Of a stretch of 64,000 nucleotides of DNA, positions 21,926 through 33,872 are shown one piece after another. The stretch spans positions 32,362,386-32,426,385 of the forward strand of contig JAVGWX010000011.1 in assembly GCA_036924085.1 (NCBI GenBank), read 5' to 3'. The translations under genes were made by a program, and so were the position numbers. How positions within the stretch are numbered: the stretch's first letter is position 1; each line of letters begins with the position of its first letter. The notes beneath the pieces were generated by a model. The model was not told the DNA's origin and did not search any database. It saw only the letters and a program-made list of their open reading frames with translations. Source of the DNA: Ariolimax columbianus. Taxonomy: Eukaryota > Mollusca > Gastropoda > Stylommatophora > Arionidae.

Positions 21926-23256
21926 ACCAATGTAGGTAAAGCTATCAATTGCTTTGAGACGATATCTCTGTACAGTAACGTTTAGTTCGTGGTAATTGTC
22001 TCCGGGCGCAGGTAGAAACATTCCCTCCGTTTTCTTGGTGTTGACTGTAAGACCAACATTAGTGCAAGCAGTTGAGAACTCATTCATGATTGGCTGCATG
22101 TCCTGTTCTGACCACGTGTTAATTTCGCAGTCGTAGGCGAAGAGGAGATCTAAGATAGTTACTTTCTTTGACCTTTGTGAAGGACTTTAAGCGCCTTAGA
22201 GTGAACAGCTGCCCATCCGTCTGGTATCTGATCTGTATGCCAGTGTCACAGTCACTGTTGCATCAGAAACCATGGCTGAAAATATTATGCTAAAAATTGT
22301 TGGAGCCAGCACACAGCCCTGTTTTACTCCACTTATAACTGCTAATGCTGCATAGAGTCCATCACCATTCAGTACGCGAGCCGACATGCCATCATCAAAC
22401 TGGCGGACAACTATGATGAATTTTACGGGACAGCCGAATGTCGTCATGATTTTCCAGAGTCCGTCCCTGTTGACGGTGGCAAAGGCCTTTGTCATGTCAA
22501 CAAAAGTCGTGTAAAGATCACGATGCTATTCCTCACATGTCTCCATTTCTCTTGGATTTGACGAGCTGCAAAAATCATGTCAACCGTCCCGCGATCTGTT
22601 CGGAAATCACATTGACTCTCTGTAGCTTCTACTCGAGATGAGCTGTTAATTAGTTTAGCACCACCCGAGCTAGAATTTGTCCAGTTATAAATAGGAGGGA
22701 GATTCCTCTGTGGTTATCACAAGATGGAGGATTACACTTGTGTTTGTACATGTGGATAATGGTGGTATATTTCAGTTCCTGCGGCATATGACCTGTATCC
22801 CAAATTAAGCAAAAGAGGTATGTTAGCTTGTGTAGCAGCACAGGGTCTTCTGCTTTTCAGAGCTCAATAGGAATAGTATTTGATCCGGGGGTTTCTCCGC
22901 TCTTCATTAAGCTGATTTCTTTCTCGACCTGATCTGTACTGTGTGGGATACCAAGCCTGTTATTGACTTCAACTTGTTAGCAAGCGTATTATGGATAATT
23001 CAAAGATAGTTAAGGATAGCACTGAAGTGTTCTGACCATCGCACCAGAATGTCGACTTTGTTGTTCATCAGTGCCGTGCCATCAGCATTTAGGACAGGAG
23101 ATGAATTATATGACCTGGGGCCATATATCGTCTTCAGTGCATCGTTAAGTCGCTTTAAGTCATTTGCATCTGCGTACCGCTGGATTTCATCTGCTAAAGA
23201 TACTCTAAACATAAACATGGATCAGGTGGGAAGATTGACTGCGGACCGAGATTGAT
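21885..23256 (-). pseudogene. RTE-type reverse transcriptase
   Basis: The order on the minus strand is a linker (DEIQRYADANDLKRLNDALK, near 23190), RT start (MPQELKYTTIIHMYKHK, near 22790; NHRGISLL, near 22710), TKAFATVNRDGLWKIMTTFG (near 22490, first Asp lost: Asp-Met-Thr), GVKQGCVLAPTIFSIIFSAM (near 22330), and NTKKTEGMFLPAP with TYIGSTLNS near 21970. The FADD box is missing between 22230 and 22100. The reading frame is broken at least five times. Confidence 0.8.
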
Positions 23257-23354
23257 ATCGGATGGCTGTGATGAGAGCAACATTCTACAAAAGACATGCT
23301 ACAAGATGATGATAATAAACACATGTTACTGGTGTGAAGGATGGATGTTATTGT

Positions 23355-23850
23355 TGTTGCCTTTGTTGTTCGTCCATCACATGTGATGAAGACCATCCTC
23401 TTTGTTCAGACGTGTGGACAGTCGTTGCTCTAACTGTGTCTCCTGAAATGGGTGACTTGCGCTGTGATTTGGATTTAAAGTGAGGGAGAAACTGTGCCTG
23501 ATTTCAATCTTCAATCTCTGCTTCTGAGCTACCTTTGGTCAGTGGCAAGATTTTATTCAGATGTCTGGAGATAGCACATGATGCAGATTTTTTCTCAGGG
23601 TTTGCTCCCAAAGCCTTTTCCGTAAACAGGTATAGCAAGGCAGCGGAGGGGGATGAAATCTTTTGTTGTGTGTCGTGCCTTTCCTATAGCCGCAAGAGAT
23701 CGTAGGGACATCACTCGGTGTGTGAGTGTCATCTCTCCCGGACCGTGTTCTAGTCAATTATAGTCGTGTCTAAATTTCACAGTCATACCAAAACCGATGC
23801 TGTAGGCAGCTAGAGAAAGGAGCGCAATCTCGTGAAGTTCAGTAGTGATA
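23355..23850 (+). repeat. Dispersed ~450-bp repeat, copy 2
   Basis: This is the partner of 20811-21260, with shared blocks along the whole length. It lies just upstream of RTE sequence on the minus strand. Confidence 0.65.
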
Positions 23851-24081
23851 ACTAGACCATGAAATACGACACAGGTTTAAGCTAATTCATATAAACGATT
23901 TCCAGGACAGGATAATCGGAAGGAAGAAAACGCAAAAAAACGAACTAATTAACCAGACCAAATGGAAAACAACGACACGTTTCCGTGACCACAAGTGCTA
24001 AGTCGTCGACTAGTCTGAATTCCAGACAAAAAAATGCGGACAGCACTGGACACTGTTGGAAAATAGGTTACAGATTGGGGA

Positions 24082-24723
24082 TTGCAGATCAACATCTCAA
24101 AGACAGTTACAACATACTTCTCACTGTCCAACACCAAAAAAGTAACAAAACGTAAACTAAATGGCAAAGAGCTTGTACAAGAAAATACCCCTGTGTATCT
24201 CGGAGTTAAAATGGACAAGAGACTCACATGGAGGAAACACATACAGGAGATAGAACAAAAAGCATCCAGAAAACTATCCCTCATGAAGAAGCTGGCCGAA
24301 ACAATCTGGGGTGCAAATAGCAACATCCTTAAAAATGTGTACACTAGCACAGTCAGACCAGTACTTGAATACGGCATGACAGCCTGGACCACAGCATCAA
24401 AAACTAACACGGAACGCCTAATCAAAATTCAAAATTCAGGCTTAAGGATAATAACAAGAGAAATGAAGACTACACCAATCCAGAAAATGGAAACATATAC
24501 AAATATAAGACACCTAAATACCAGACGAGAGGAAAGAGTTCTGACACATAGTGAAAAGATGCTACGCAAGCCTGATCATCCCATATATATCAAACTGAAA
24601 CACCCAGTTAGAAATAGGCTAAAGAGAACCAGCTTCATTCATATATCCAACCACCTACACCAAAAATATGGAGACCTAATTTCCAACCAACCTACAGAAA
24701 TAGAAATGCTTATTAACTATTAA
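24082..24723 (+). pseudogene. LINE-B RT thumb and connection region
   Basis: This is a 213-residue open stretch. NISKTVTTYFSLS and YLGVKMDKRLTWRKHI align with the LINE-A thumb (YLGVTFDRRMTWKSQI). AETIWGANSNILKNVYTSTV, RPVLEYGMTAWTTA and GLRIITREMKTTPI match the LINE-A connection. The stop at 24721 precedes RNase H, which continues in other frames. Confidence 0.85.
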
Positions 24724-25106
24724 GAGCCAAGCTGCAACATAAACAACATCGAAATAAGTACAGAGATCCCAGGAATAAGAAGAAAAGACCAACACAGTGT
24801 CCACGAGCTGAAAATTCTAACACAAACAATGATTGATGAGAAATATAATACTAAGGAATGGACACAGGTGTACACAGATGGTTCAGCAGAGGGGGTTTGC
24901 TGAAACGGGGAAAGAGGCACATTCATAAGACACAAAAGTGGAAATATAACAGAAGAGGCCCTCCCAACAAGAAAGTTGTCCACAAACCTCAGAGCAGAAT
25001 CGATGGCCCTCCTGCGAGCACTGAGAATACTTCAAACAGAAAGGCAACCTCCAATAAAAATAGCTGTATTCACGGACAGTAGAGAACTATTAGAGACAAT
25101 ACAAAA

Positions 25107-25252
25107 AACAAAAAACGTGTTATGGATAATTCAAAGATAGTTAAGGATAGCACTGAAGTGCTCTAACCATCTCACCAGAATGTCGACTTTGTTGTTCATC
25201 AGTTCCGTGCCATCAGCATTTAGGACAGGAGATGAATTAAATGACCTGGGCC
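25107..25252 (+). repeat. RTE-derived fragment inside LINE-B
   Basis: About 138 bp is nearly identical to 22987-23120 in the same orientation ('gttaaggatagcactgaag', 'atgtcgactttgttg'). It interrupts the LINE-B RNase H between its third and fourth acidic motifs. Confidence 0.8.
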
Positions 25253-25397
25253 ATACACAGAGCAGAACTGGGAAAACTCCAGAGATCCTCAACAATAGCG
25301 CTCCAGTGGCTGCCCTCCAATTGCGGAATCACGAGAAACGAAAGAGCTGATGCTCTGGCAAAAGATGGCAGCAAAAAGGCACAATTTAATCATTGAG

Positions 25398-25667
25398 TAC
25401 AGGGGACGGCGTGGCCTAGTGGTTAAGTGGCACAGCTCACAACCAGAAGGTGCTGGGTTCGATCCCCATCACAGCACCGGCCGTTACCCCGGGAAAGCAA
25501 ACCCTTAGAAAATGCAGGAGGAAGCAGACCCTTACATAAAATGCATGCTGAAGTCGGATGCACTGGGCCGACAGGCGCAAAATAAAAACCACAGTGTAAC
25601 GCACACACGCCTTGGGGAATAGATAAATAAGGCGAACGCAAAAAAACAAAAAAACAAAAACAAAAAA
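25398..25667 (+). mobile_element. tRNA-derived SINE
   Basis: The pol III internal promoter is visible: box A TGGCCTAGTGG at 25412-25422 and box B GGTTCGATCCC at 25456-25466, spaced as in a tRNA. A ~150-bp tRNA-unrelated body and an A-rich tail ('gcgaacgcaaaaaaac') follow. A candidate imperfect TSD starts 'atcattga' at 25389 and 'atcatcga' at 25668. It sits in the LINE-B C-terminal region. The pre-tail 'gaacgca' is also present at the 3' end of LINE-B. Confidence 0.8.
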
Positions 25668-26090
25668 ATCATCGATAACCATACAGAGAAATCAAGAACA
25701 TCATCAGAAATGAGTATATATACACCAATGGAGAGAAGACAGAAACATAAGCAGTAGACCTGACCCAATTCACCATCTCAAAAGAAAACAACAAACTACC
25801 TTATTTTGCCTGAGAACTGGACTCTGCAGACTACTATAACATCTATACCGACTGAAGGTCTCACACACCGATGAGTGCCCATGTGGAACAGGATGCCAGA
25901 ACCCTGAGCATATTCTACAGGAATGCCCAATCTATAGGGAAATGATATGCCAGACCTGGCCAGGGGGTGCGGAGCTGAGACAAAAGCTGTGGGGCAGCCG
26001 CTCCGACCTGGTGAAGACTACAGACTTCATCATTGCGACTGGCCTGCAGATATAGCATGACCAAAAGATTCTGAACGCAAAGAAGAAGAA

Positions 26091-26289
26091 GATGAAACAC
26101 AATTTTCGGGCCGTCTCCTGCAACCTACAAAGTGGTTTTGGAATGTACATGCAAAATAAGCATATCATGGTTAATTAGACAAAAATAGTAGGTAGGACGT
26201 CATTGGCCTATCCAAAACTCTGGCCCATCACGACTGGCACTGTACTTAGTACGGCAACGGAGATCAGATCCACATTGGTGCAGGGGAAG
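26091..26289. other. No recognisable feature
   Basis: Short unique-looking sequence lies between the LINE-B tail and the next LINE fragment. Confidence 0.5.
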
Positions 26290-27890
26290 GACCTACCACA
26301 TTATGGGAGTTGGCTATATTATTGCCAGACGTCATGCTCCAAATGTTCTTTCAGTTGATATTATCAGTTCCAGAATTGCTACACTCCGTCTGCAGGTACA
26401 TGGACAAAGTAAGCCTCTCCTCATTGTACAGTGGTATGCGCTCCACATCGGGTACGCTGATGACGATATAGAAAATTGTATATGAATTGTTGGAAGAACA
26501 GCTGCGCCAACCAGCGTATACAAATGTGGTCGTTGGCGACTTCGATGTGAGGGTCGGACGGAAATGACCGGATGAACGATACATCGGTAATTTATCTGAC
26601 GACACACGCAATGCACGCGATGAGCGTCTGGCAATCTTTGGTGCAATGAATAAGTTCCATATCATGAACACGTTCTTCGACAAGCCTGTGGGAAAAAGAT
26701 GGTCCTGACACTCTCCAGACTAGTAAACTAGGGATGAGATTAATTATGTGCTAAGTAACGATCTCACATTTGTTACTGACGTCCAAGTTCTGCATCGGAT
26801 GTCTATTCAAAGTGACCACAGATCAATTCGAGCAACCATGAATCTGAAGACGTCCGCTATTAAAAATTTAACCCAGGCCCATACCACTCTTGATTCTGCT
26901 AGATTAGCATAGGAAGTTCAACGACAGGACTAGCAATGCACAGACTCTCCAACCTGCCCCCTGAAGTAATTGATGGGTCAGTTGAATAACTGCATCAATG
27001 TAGCGAGAAAAAAAAACAAACGAGAACAAAATGCAGTTGAATCACACTCCTTGCAACCAGATGACGACTCAAAGTAAATGGAATAATCAATACAATCGAA
27101 CTGTATGAAATCAACAAGACGATCAGATGCAATCTCATAGAAGATTATGAACAACATGGGATACATAAATTGATCAAAGCGGCTGAGACAAGACAGAGTA
27201 CGATCAAATGTCGAAAAGACCTTGAATAGTCAAAAATGCTTCAGACTGCTCTAATAAAAGCGGATGGTACAACCTTGACGGACAGAACATAAATAGAAGA
27301 AGAATGTCGGAGGTGCTACACTGACCTCTTAGCATCCAAGGCAATAATCCATGAACGACCGCTCACTTCAGGTTCTACGTCAGCACCGGAGATCCTAACG
27401 TCAGAGGATATACATGCAATCAAGCATCTAAAAACAAGAAAAGCCCCAGATCTAGATGGAGTCACTGTAGATATTATTCGTGCGGGAGAAGAAAACTGGC
27501 AAGCGAGTGGACAAAACTGTTTAATTAATGTTTAAATGAAGATACAATCCCTAACCAATGGAAAATTTCCTAAACAAAATTAATTCATAAAAAAGGGGTC
27601 ACAGCAAACATATTGAACTGTAGTTTGCAAGGTCTTTTGTGTCATCCCTGTACAGACTCATCATGTCTAAATTTAGCTACCGCTAGACGACGTCACCAGG
27701 GTCGAAAACCTGAGAAGAGACATCTCCAATGTGCAACGTAGCTGAACGCTTTTCCAGATCTCTGGACAGCTGGATGACAGACACACAGCCATGTACGGAA
27801 ACAGTCGAGGACAAATGGGCCTTTCTGAGGGATGCTGTCTACTCTACTGCTTATGACCCCGCTTGCTCAACATAGTTATGCACTAAGACA
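26290..27890 (+). pseudogene. RTE-type LINE, endonuclease to RT start
   Basis: Decayed frames read NVVVGDFDVRVGRK (near 26520), MNKFHIMNTFFDKP (near 26645), EINYVLSNDLTFVTDV (near 26735) and SIQSDHRSIRATMNLK (near 26805). These correspond in order to the endonuclease motifs. A linker and EDIHAIKHLKTRKAPDLDGV (near 27405, the RT N-terminal motif) follow. From 27700 a second endonuclease-RT linker appears (RDAVYSTAYDPA), so two fragments may be joined. Very many stops; the most decayed RTE copy here. Confidence 0.7.
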
Positions 27891-27894
27891 AGTT

Positions 27895-28560
27895 TGAACA
27901 CATCAGTAAGAGTCAGCATGGTTTAACGAAGGAAAGATGGTGTTTTACAGATCTATTGGAATTTATGGAGGTGGTTACCAAAATGTTAGATTGTGGAGAT
28001 CCAGTAGATGTTATTTATCTAGATTTTGTAAAGACCTTTGATATAGTGACTTATCAAATATTGTTTCGGAAGTTGCAATCACATGAAATAGGTGGCTGAG
28101 ATGCCAAATGGATAGAAATTTTGTAAACGGGAGTAAGGCAGAAAGTTAGCATAGATAAGGAGTACTCTGTTTGGTGTGATGTAATAAGAGGAGTACCTCA
28201 GCGATCGGTATTGGGACCATTTCTGTTCTTGATATACGAGTATATAAATGATTTGGACAATGATATCGGATCCATGATTGCAAAATTCGGGAATAACACA
28301 AAATGATGCGCCAGGATCTCTTCTTCGGCAGAGATGGATCAATTGAGATTAAATTTAGCTCGATTCATAGATGGTCTGAGAGCTGACAGATGGAGTTTAA
28401 TGAAGAAAAATGTACAGTCATCTACATTGGAAGATCCAATAAGTATTATAATTTCGTGATGGGAGTAAAAAATATTAGAAAAAAAAGGGAACTATTTGTC
28501 GTAATAGATCATACAGGTAAGCTGCGGGAGCAAGTCCAGGTGGCAGCTCTTTTAAGGGCT
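27895..28560 (+). pseudogene. CR1-like RT fragment
   Basis: GDPVDVIYLDFVKTFDIV (near 27990), RGVPQRSVLGPFLFLIYEYI (near 28190), a decayed FADD (FGNNTK, near 28287) and VIDHTGKLREQVQVA (near 28500) follow the order of the CR1 copy at 16.8-17.7 kb. The catalytic Asp pair has been lost. Both ends are missing. Confidence 0.8.
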
Positions 28561-28719
28561 AATTTTGCCCATTTCAGACAGGTACACTTTACCACGGTGA
28601 GAACAGATCTTGGGTATATGGTTACATTACCTTTTGAGCGTTTGTCGCTGGCTTTCCAACATGTTTTTCGGCGCTTCCTACACCTTTATTTGTTTTTTTT
28701 ATGCAACTAGGTAAAACTA

Positions 28720-29311
28720 AAATAATGGGCACAGACAAGACAAAGACCAAACCTAAAGGTATTCTATTTCAACAGGAAATTGGTAAAATTATAAGTTTTG
28801 AGTAATTCGGATCAGTTATAAGCAGCAATGGAGATTGCCTGAAGGAAGTCAGATGAAGAATGGCATTCATCGAGTAGGTTGAATAAAATGGGAAACGTAT
28901 GGCAGAACTCGAATGAAATGACGAACATAAACAGCATGCGAACTTGCATCTTCCCGGTGGCAACGTACGGATGTCAGACCATCACACAAACACTTTTTGA
29001 GGATTACATCTTTTGAACTAAAAAACTACAAAAAAGGTGCTAGAAATATCATGGATAGCGAAAAGGAAAAATGCGGATATTTTACAAGAAATAGATATCG
29101 AGGAAATTGGATTAGTAAACAATATCTTGTCCATAAAGCTAAAATATTTTAGCCACATCAAACGTCATAATGGCCTGAAGAGAACAATACTGGCGGGTAT
29201 GGTGCCTGGAAGGCAGGGGAGAGGAAGTCCGAGGAGAAGATGGACACACGACATAACGGAGGACCTGAATATGACGACAGAGGCAGGAGTTCGGCTAGAA
29301 ATCGAGCGTCT

Positions 29312-29312
<1 letters not shown>
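28720..29312 (+). pseudogene. RTE-type LINE C-terminal fragment
   Basis: NSMRTCIFPVATYGCQTITQ (near 28930) and, in another frame, an open stretch from 29037 with YFSHIKRHNGLKRTILAGMV and the basic tail GRGSPRRRWTHDITEDLNM (near 29220) are typical of the end of RTE ORF2. It runs directly into the TA microsatellite, which produces an artificial Tyr-Ile repeat in translation. Confidence 0.7.

Positions 29313-29313
<1 letters not shown>

Positions 29314-29375
<62 letters not shown>
29314..29375 (+). repeat. (TA)n microsatellite
   Basis: About 30 uninterrupted TA dinucleotides at the 3' end of an RTE fragment. Confidence 0.95.
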
Positions 29376-29377
<2 letters not shown>

Positions 29378-30055
29378 CCCACACACAAATTTATTAAATT
29401 GCTACAAAAATATGAGTTATCGCCTCAAAAACTAGAGATTGTTCCTTTCACGAGTTAGTTTTTGCCAAGAATATAATTACCAGCAAATACTGACAGCATA
29501 ATCTGACACCACGAACTGATACCATAACCGATTTGATTTTGACATAAAAATTCAATTTTTTAAATTTTATTTCATATATTGAATGAAAACTATTGGTTCA
29601 TTGGCACATATTACCGATTTGTATGTATTAAAAATATGTAATTTTTCGGGCGGAATTGGGTATTAAAGTTTGAAGGAAAGATACGGGTTGGTTGAAGGAG
29701 AAAGGGATTGTATGTCTTGAAGGCGAAGACATAGGCAATAGAGGTTGGAGATAGAGTTTGGGAAGAAGAAAGAGATTGATGAGTTGGGGGTGGGGGGGGG
29801 GGGGCGTTTCGAGATCGGTGATTTGATGGGGATGAGAGGGAAGAGATCTCCTGTACGGTGGAAAGAGATTGGCGTATTAAGAAGGGAAGGAATTAGCAGA
29901 GATAGGTGGGATCAGGGACTGAGCGATGCAGTGTAAGACTGCGAATGGGCAATAGGACTATGCCGGAAACGTCCGCTTTCATACAATCAACTATTTTCAT
30001 AATTATTCCAGACAACAACAGGTGCTAGCATGTATGTATGTATGTATGTATATAT
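29376..30055. other. AT-rich then purine-rich stretch, no gene seen
   Basis: 29640-29940 is GA-rich with a poly-G run near 29790. A (TATG)n run lies at about 30026-30052. No domain could be recognised in any frame. Confidence 0.5.
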
Positions 30056-31090
30056 AAGTTGTTATGTTGTTGCTTGTCCATCGTTTCCGAAGAGGACCAC
30101 ATTGTCATCGGTCAATCTTTAAGTTGGTAGGTAGGTTGCGGATCAAACCAATCCAAGCTACCGAACGTGTCACACTGATGGCAGAGAAACACCTTCTGAC
30201 CGTCAGATGAAGACAACTCGTCTCATGTAACCCGTCTCTGTGCAGCTTCCTTGATTCTTGTCTGCTTCATATACCCCGTGCTAGCACAGATTTTACAAAG
30301 CAAGGCAGAGTGTCAGCAGCATTGTTCTCCCAGTTTTCAAAGTCAATGCCGCAGTTCTTAATTGAGGTTTAGTGGATGGCTTTGTAATGTTTTATTTCCC
30401 TGACTCAAGCTCGGCATAGAATATTTTCTTTGGAACCAACTGACATGAGGTCAACATGGCTAGACCATCTAAGCTGCGATTTTTAGCCCAGATGGAAGTG
30501 GTCAATCTTCTTTACATATCGACAGAAGTTTCAAAGGCGTATAGAAGAGTTGGTTGGACAACTTCCGCATAAGCCTTAATTTGGTTATAAGCTTGATTCA
30601 ACTCTGGTCCCAAACTGAGGATCTTAGTTTTCCACAGGCTACACATCCTTTGACAATTCTCGAGATTACTTCATTGTTAATATATGTTGCTCTGGAGGGT
30701 GTGCTGCGAAGGTTTACAAAACTTTACACCGTGAGATATGCTGCTGCTTCCATATTTCGCAGAAGAGTCCGGCCAGATTCTCAGCTAGTCTTGGGTCCCC
30801 AGCTTTGTAGACGTCCGGAGCGATGATTTTAGATGTAGAGCCACCAAGACGTCACTTTACGTATCCATTTAATGTCAGGCACGCGCACCACGTAGCCTGT
30901 CAACCTGTACTTTCTTATCAACTACGACGCCATTGAAGCAGGTTTGAATCCTGATGGCGGTGTTATGGATGTGGTTTTATAAGTCTAAGTGATAGTGTTC
31001 AACTCTCCATCGCTTGGTGAGTAGCTTGGAGCCGTGCCATATCACTTTTCGTACGTCCCACACCGCGCAGCGATTCACCTTGGCTGGAAT
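30056..31090 (-). pseudogene. RTE-type LINE, internally deleted
   Basis: The minus strand reads DVYKAGDPRLAENLAGLFCE (near 30815, start of RT), then skips the whole RT palm and resumes at LRWSSHVDLMSVGSKENILC (near 30480), then NCGIDFENWENNAADTLPCF (near 30365) and a degenerate finger tail near 30110. The parts and their order match the RTE C-termini at 15 kb and 57 kb. Many stops are present. Confidence 0.65.
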
Positions 31091-31128
31091 GACCAGGCTG
31101 TTGTCTTCTTCTTCTTCTTCGTACGCTG

Positions 31129-32106
31129 TCAGACGTCAACTTGAATTTGTTCGAAGAAAGCAGCTGTCATCTTGAGGTTGTCGACACTGCCATAGAGCTT
31201 GTCTAGTGTTGCCACTGGTGATGGCCACATGTGCTTTCTCGGGTTCTCGTACGTCGGGCAATTTTGCAGCAGATGTTCAGCGGTCATTTTCCCGGTGCCA
31301 CGCGAGCATTCGTCAGAGCCACATATCTTCAATTTATTGAATAGATGGTACCTCAGTCTGTTGTGATCTGTGTGGAGTCTGAAGACCACGACCTGCTCTC
31401 TTCTGTTCACCATGTAGTATGCATCATTTTTTGTGTAGCCAGTGTGTTCTATTTCCCATTTGGACATGTATCTGGCCCTAATTAGCCTTTTGGACTCTTC
31501 GTAGGTCACACTAGAATCTGGTTGTGGTAGTCTTGCACCTTCTTTTGCCAGTCTCTCTGTCTCCTCGTTGCCTTGGATGTTTCAGTGGGATGGAGCCCAC
31601 TGTATCACTACTCTTTTTAGTGCGAACTGCTGGCATAGTTGACAGAGTACTGCTCTTAAATCATTAAGTTCAGTATTTTTCTGGCTTTTTAGTGCTGTGA
31701 ACAGGCCTATCTGGCTTTCATCGCTTTCGCCTGTGAGCATATTTTCTACTGCAGCCTTCAGTGCCTCTGCCTCCACTCTGAAATTGCTTGAGAATTTTCC
31801 AGTTGCCACTGGCAGTGTTATTTTTCTACCATTTAGTAGGCTCAGGAATACCCCTGCCCCTCCATTATGTGTTGTGTTTGTTACAGAACCGTCGGTGTAT
31901 GCATGGGTCCATTCCATGCTTGGGTAGTTTTTCGCTATGTACATCAGGGTTATGTCTCTGCTTTCTTTTTCAGTCGGGCTGTTCTTGTTTCCAATACGTT
32001 GTATATTTTCTACCACCTCCGGAATGATATGCTGCTTCCATGTGGGTTTGCATACAGTAGGGATGGGCTTTGGTGTTGTTATGGTGTTCATAGGGTCTTT
32101 GCTCAT
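31129..32106 (-). pseudogene. LINE-A3 RNase H and tail
   Basis: YTDGSVTN near 31900 (first Asp) and RVEAEALKAAVENM near 31775 (Glu) are present. The third Asp is gone: LLTDALAVVTAL has shrunk to LFTALKSQ near 31700, a small deletion. The QWAPSH box is followed by a stop at 31582 and a second frame covering the tail (EESKRLIRARY... near 31500; CSRGTGKMTAEHLLQNC near 31300, second Cys region altered). Confidence 0.8.
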
Positions 32107-32141
32107 TTTTGCTTTAGCTATTTCTGCAAAGTTTCTCCGCT

Positions 32142-33487
32142 TTAGTTTCCCATTTCAAATCTATTTAGTCTCTGATGCATTGGATGGTCTGTCAGTTTTC
32201 TGAGTTTCTCTGCTTGCTGCTGGGTTCTGCAGTCTCTTCTGTCGGTCATGGATTGCAGATTTGTAATCTTTTCACGTTCTACAATTGGAGTTGACTTCAT
32301 GCCTCCTGTTATAACTCTCATGGCTTGGTTTTGAAGTTTGCTAATTTTATCGAAGTTCGCCTTTGCTGCTGTTGTCCATGCCGCAATGCCATACTCGAGA
32401 ACTGGTCTCACTCTTCCAGTGTACAGTTTCTATAGTATTCTTTCGTCTGCTCCCCAGCTTGTGCCAGCAAGTTTCCTCATGATTGGCATTCTTTGTCTGG
32501 CTCTCATTCTGTTTCTCTCGATCTGACTTTTCCATGTCATGCGCCGATCAAATGTGACTCCCAGGTTGTTTGGGTTGTCGTTTGGCCGCAGGTATTTGCC
32601 GTTAAAACTTATTTTGGTGTTCTGTGGTTTATTTGCAAGCGAGAATATCGTACATGTTGTTTTTTTCTCATTTATTTTGACCAGCCATGAGTTCGCCCAC
32701 TCCTCCAACGATGTTAGGGCCTGCTGCATCCGATTGTTTGCTACAGTGAGATTTTTCAGAGGTCCACATAGCCAGATCGTCTGCAACACCAGGAAAAGTG
32801 TGGGTGACAGTATCTTCCCCCCCCCCCCCCCCCCCCGGGGTACTCCTTGCTCAAGTGTCACATTTTTGCACATCTGCCCTTGTACTTGAACTCTGGCTGT
32901 TCTGTTTTCGAGGTAGTGGCTGATCCATATGTAAATTTTCCCACAAACTTCACTTCTTCTTAGCTTGACTTTAAGTCCCTCTTTCCACACCTTGTCAAAC
33001 CTTTCTCTAAATCCACCCAAACCGCTACTGTGTGCTTTTTCTCCTGATAAGCATCCTCTATTTCCTGGGCTATGAGAGTTATCTGTTCCTCAGTGGATCT
33101 GTGCTGTCTAAAACCTGCTTGCTGTAGAATTAGTATGTGTTTTGCTTCCAGGTGCCACATCAGTCTGGTGTTTATCATATGCTCCATCAGTTTTCCTACA
33201 CAGCTCAGTAGACTGATAGGCCTGTATCCATTTGGATCTACTCTATCTTTTTATTTCTTTGGTTCTAGTATAGGTACAGCATATTTTCATGCCTGCGGTA
33301 CAATTCCCCTTTTCCAGCTTTGGTTCAGGACTGATAGTAACTTCCTCTTTGCTGTTTGGCCCAAGCGCATCAGCATTTTATTTGTTTTCCCATCTTTTCC
33401 GGGCGATTTCTTTTTCTTTAGAGTTCTCATGATCTCATCCATTTCGTTCATTGTTAGTTTTGCCATCATGTGCTCCTCTGGTGCCAT
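32142..33487 (-). pseudogene. LINE-A3 reverse transcriptase
   Basis: LKKKKSPGKDGKTN (near 33425), QQAGFRQHRSTEEQITLIA (near 33120), VWVDLEKGLTRCGKR (frameshifted in motif A near 33005) and GVPRGGGGGG (near 32835, a poly-C/G expansion at 32818-32836 in the RT motif B region). About 75 bp is missing around 32790, so YIND...SSMF is lost and the FADD codons are out of frame (near 32775). The thumb follows. Confidence 0.8.
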
Positions 33488-33872
33488 CTTGATGTTATCG
33501 TGGCTCTTTTGCTCTTCAGTTATATCTGTATGCCTGTCTGTAGGGACATCGATGTGGTTTGCTCTGGCATAATCTTCTATAAAGGCGTTTGCAGCTTTTT
33601 TCCGGTAAGCATGTTGTCGCCCTGCTTGATGGTAATTTGTTTATTTGATGGTGTTTCGTCGTTCATGGCTCTGACTAAATTCCATAGTTTGTTCCCTTCT
33701 TTATCTATATTTATGCTTTCTTTTTGTGTTTTTCCAACTGTGTCTTGTTATTTGGTTCAGTGTTCTTTTGTATTTCGCAGTGATGGCATTGAGGGCGATA
33801 TTTGCTTCCATAGATTGCTCTATCTCTGCGATGTCCCTAGCATTTGAAACTTCATCCTCTGCTTTCTGCAGT

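Larger units (their letters stand above)
24850..26060 (+). pseudogene. LINE-B RNase H and tail, interrupted
   Basis: QVYTDGSAEG with the first Asp lies near 24868. After a frameshift come LSTNLRAESMALLRALRI (Glu, near 24977) and AVFTDSRELLETIQKTK (Asp, near 25063). After the foreign insert come QWLPSNCGITRNERADALA with the last Asp (near 25304) and DGSKKAQFNH. After the SINE come decayed tail sequences, with a Cys/His motif (DECPCGTGCQNPEHILQECP) near 25873-25930 and FIIATGLQI before the end. Confidence 0.75.
23945..26090 (+). mobile_element. LINE-B, second I-like LINE family (3' half)
   Basis: The RT thumb, connection, RNase H and C-terminal tail are related to LINE-A at protein level but clearly different at DNA level. 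The 3' end reads 'gaacgcaaagaagaagaag', again a GAA-type tail. Two foreign segments interrupt it: 25107-25252 (copied from an RTE) and 25398-25667 (a SINE). Upstream of 24082 the RT palm is decayed (a stop at 24065). Confidence 0.8.

Noticed and set aside
29240..29458. Tyr-Ile repeat protein
   Set aside because: Translation of the (TA)n microsatellite behind an RTE fragment.
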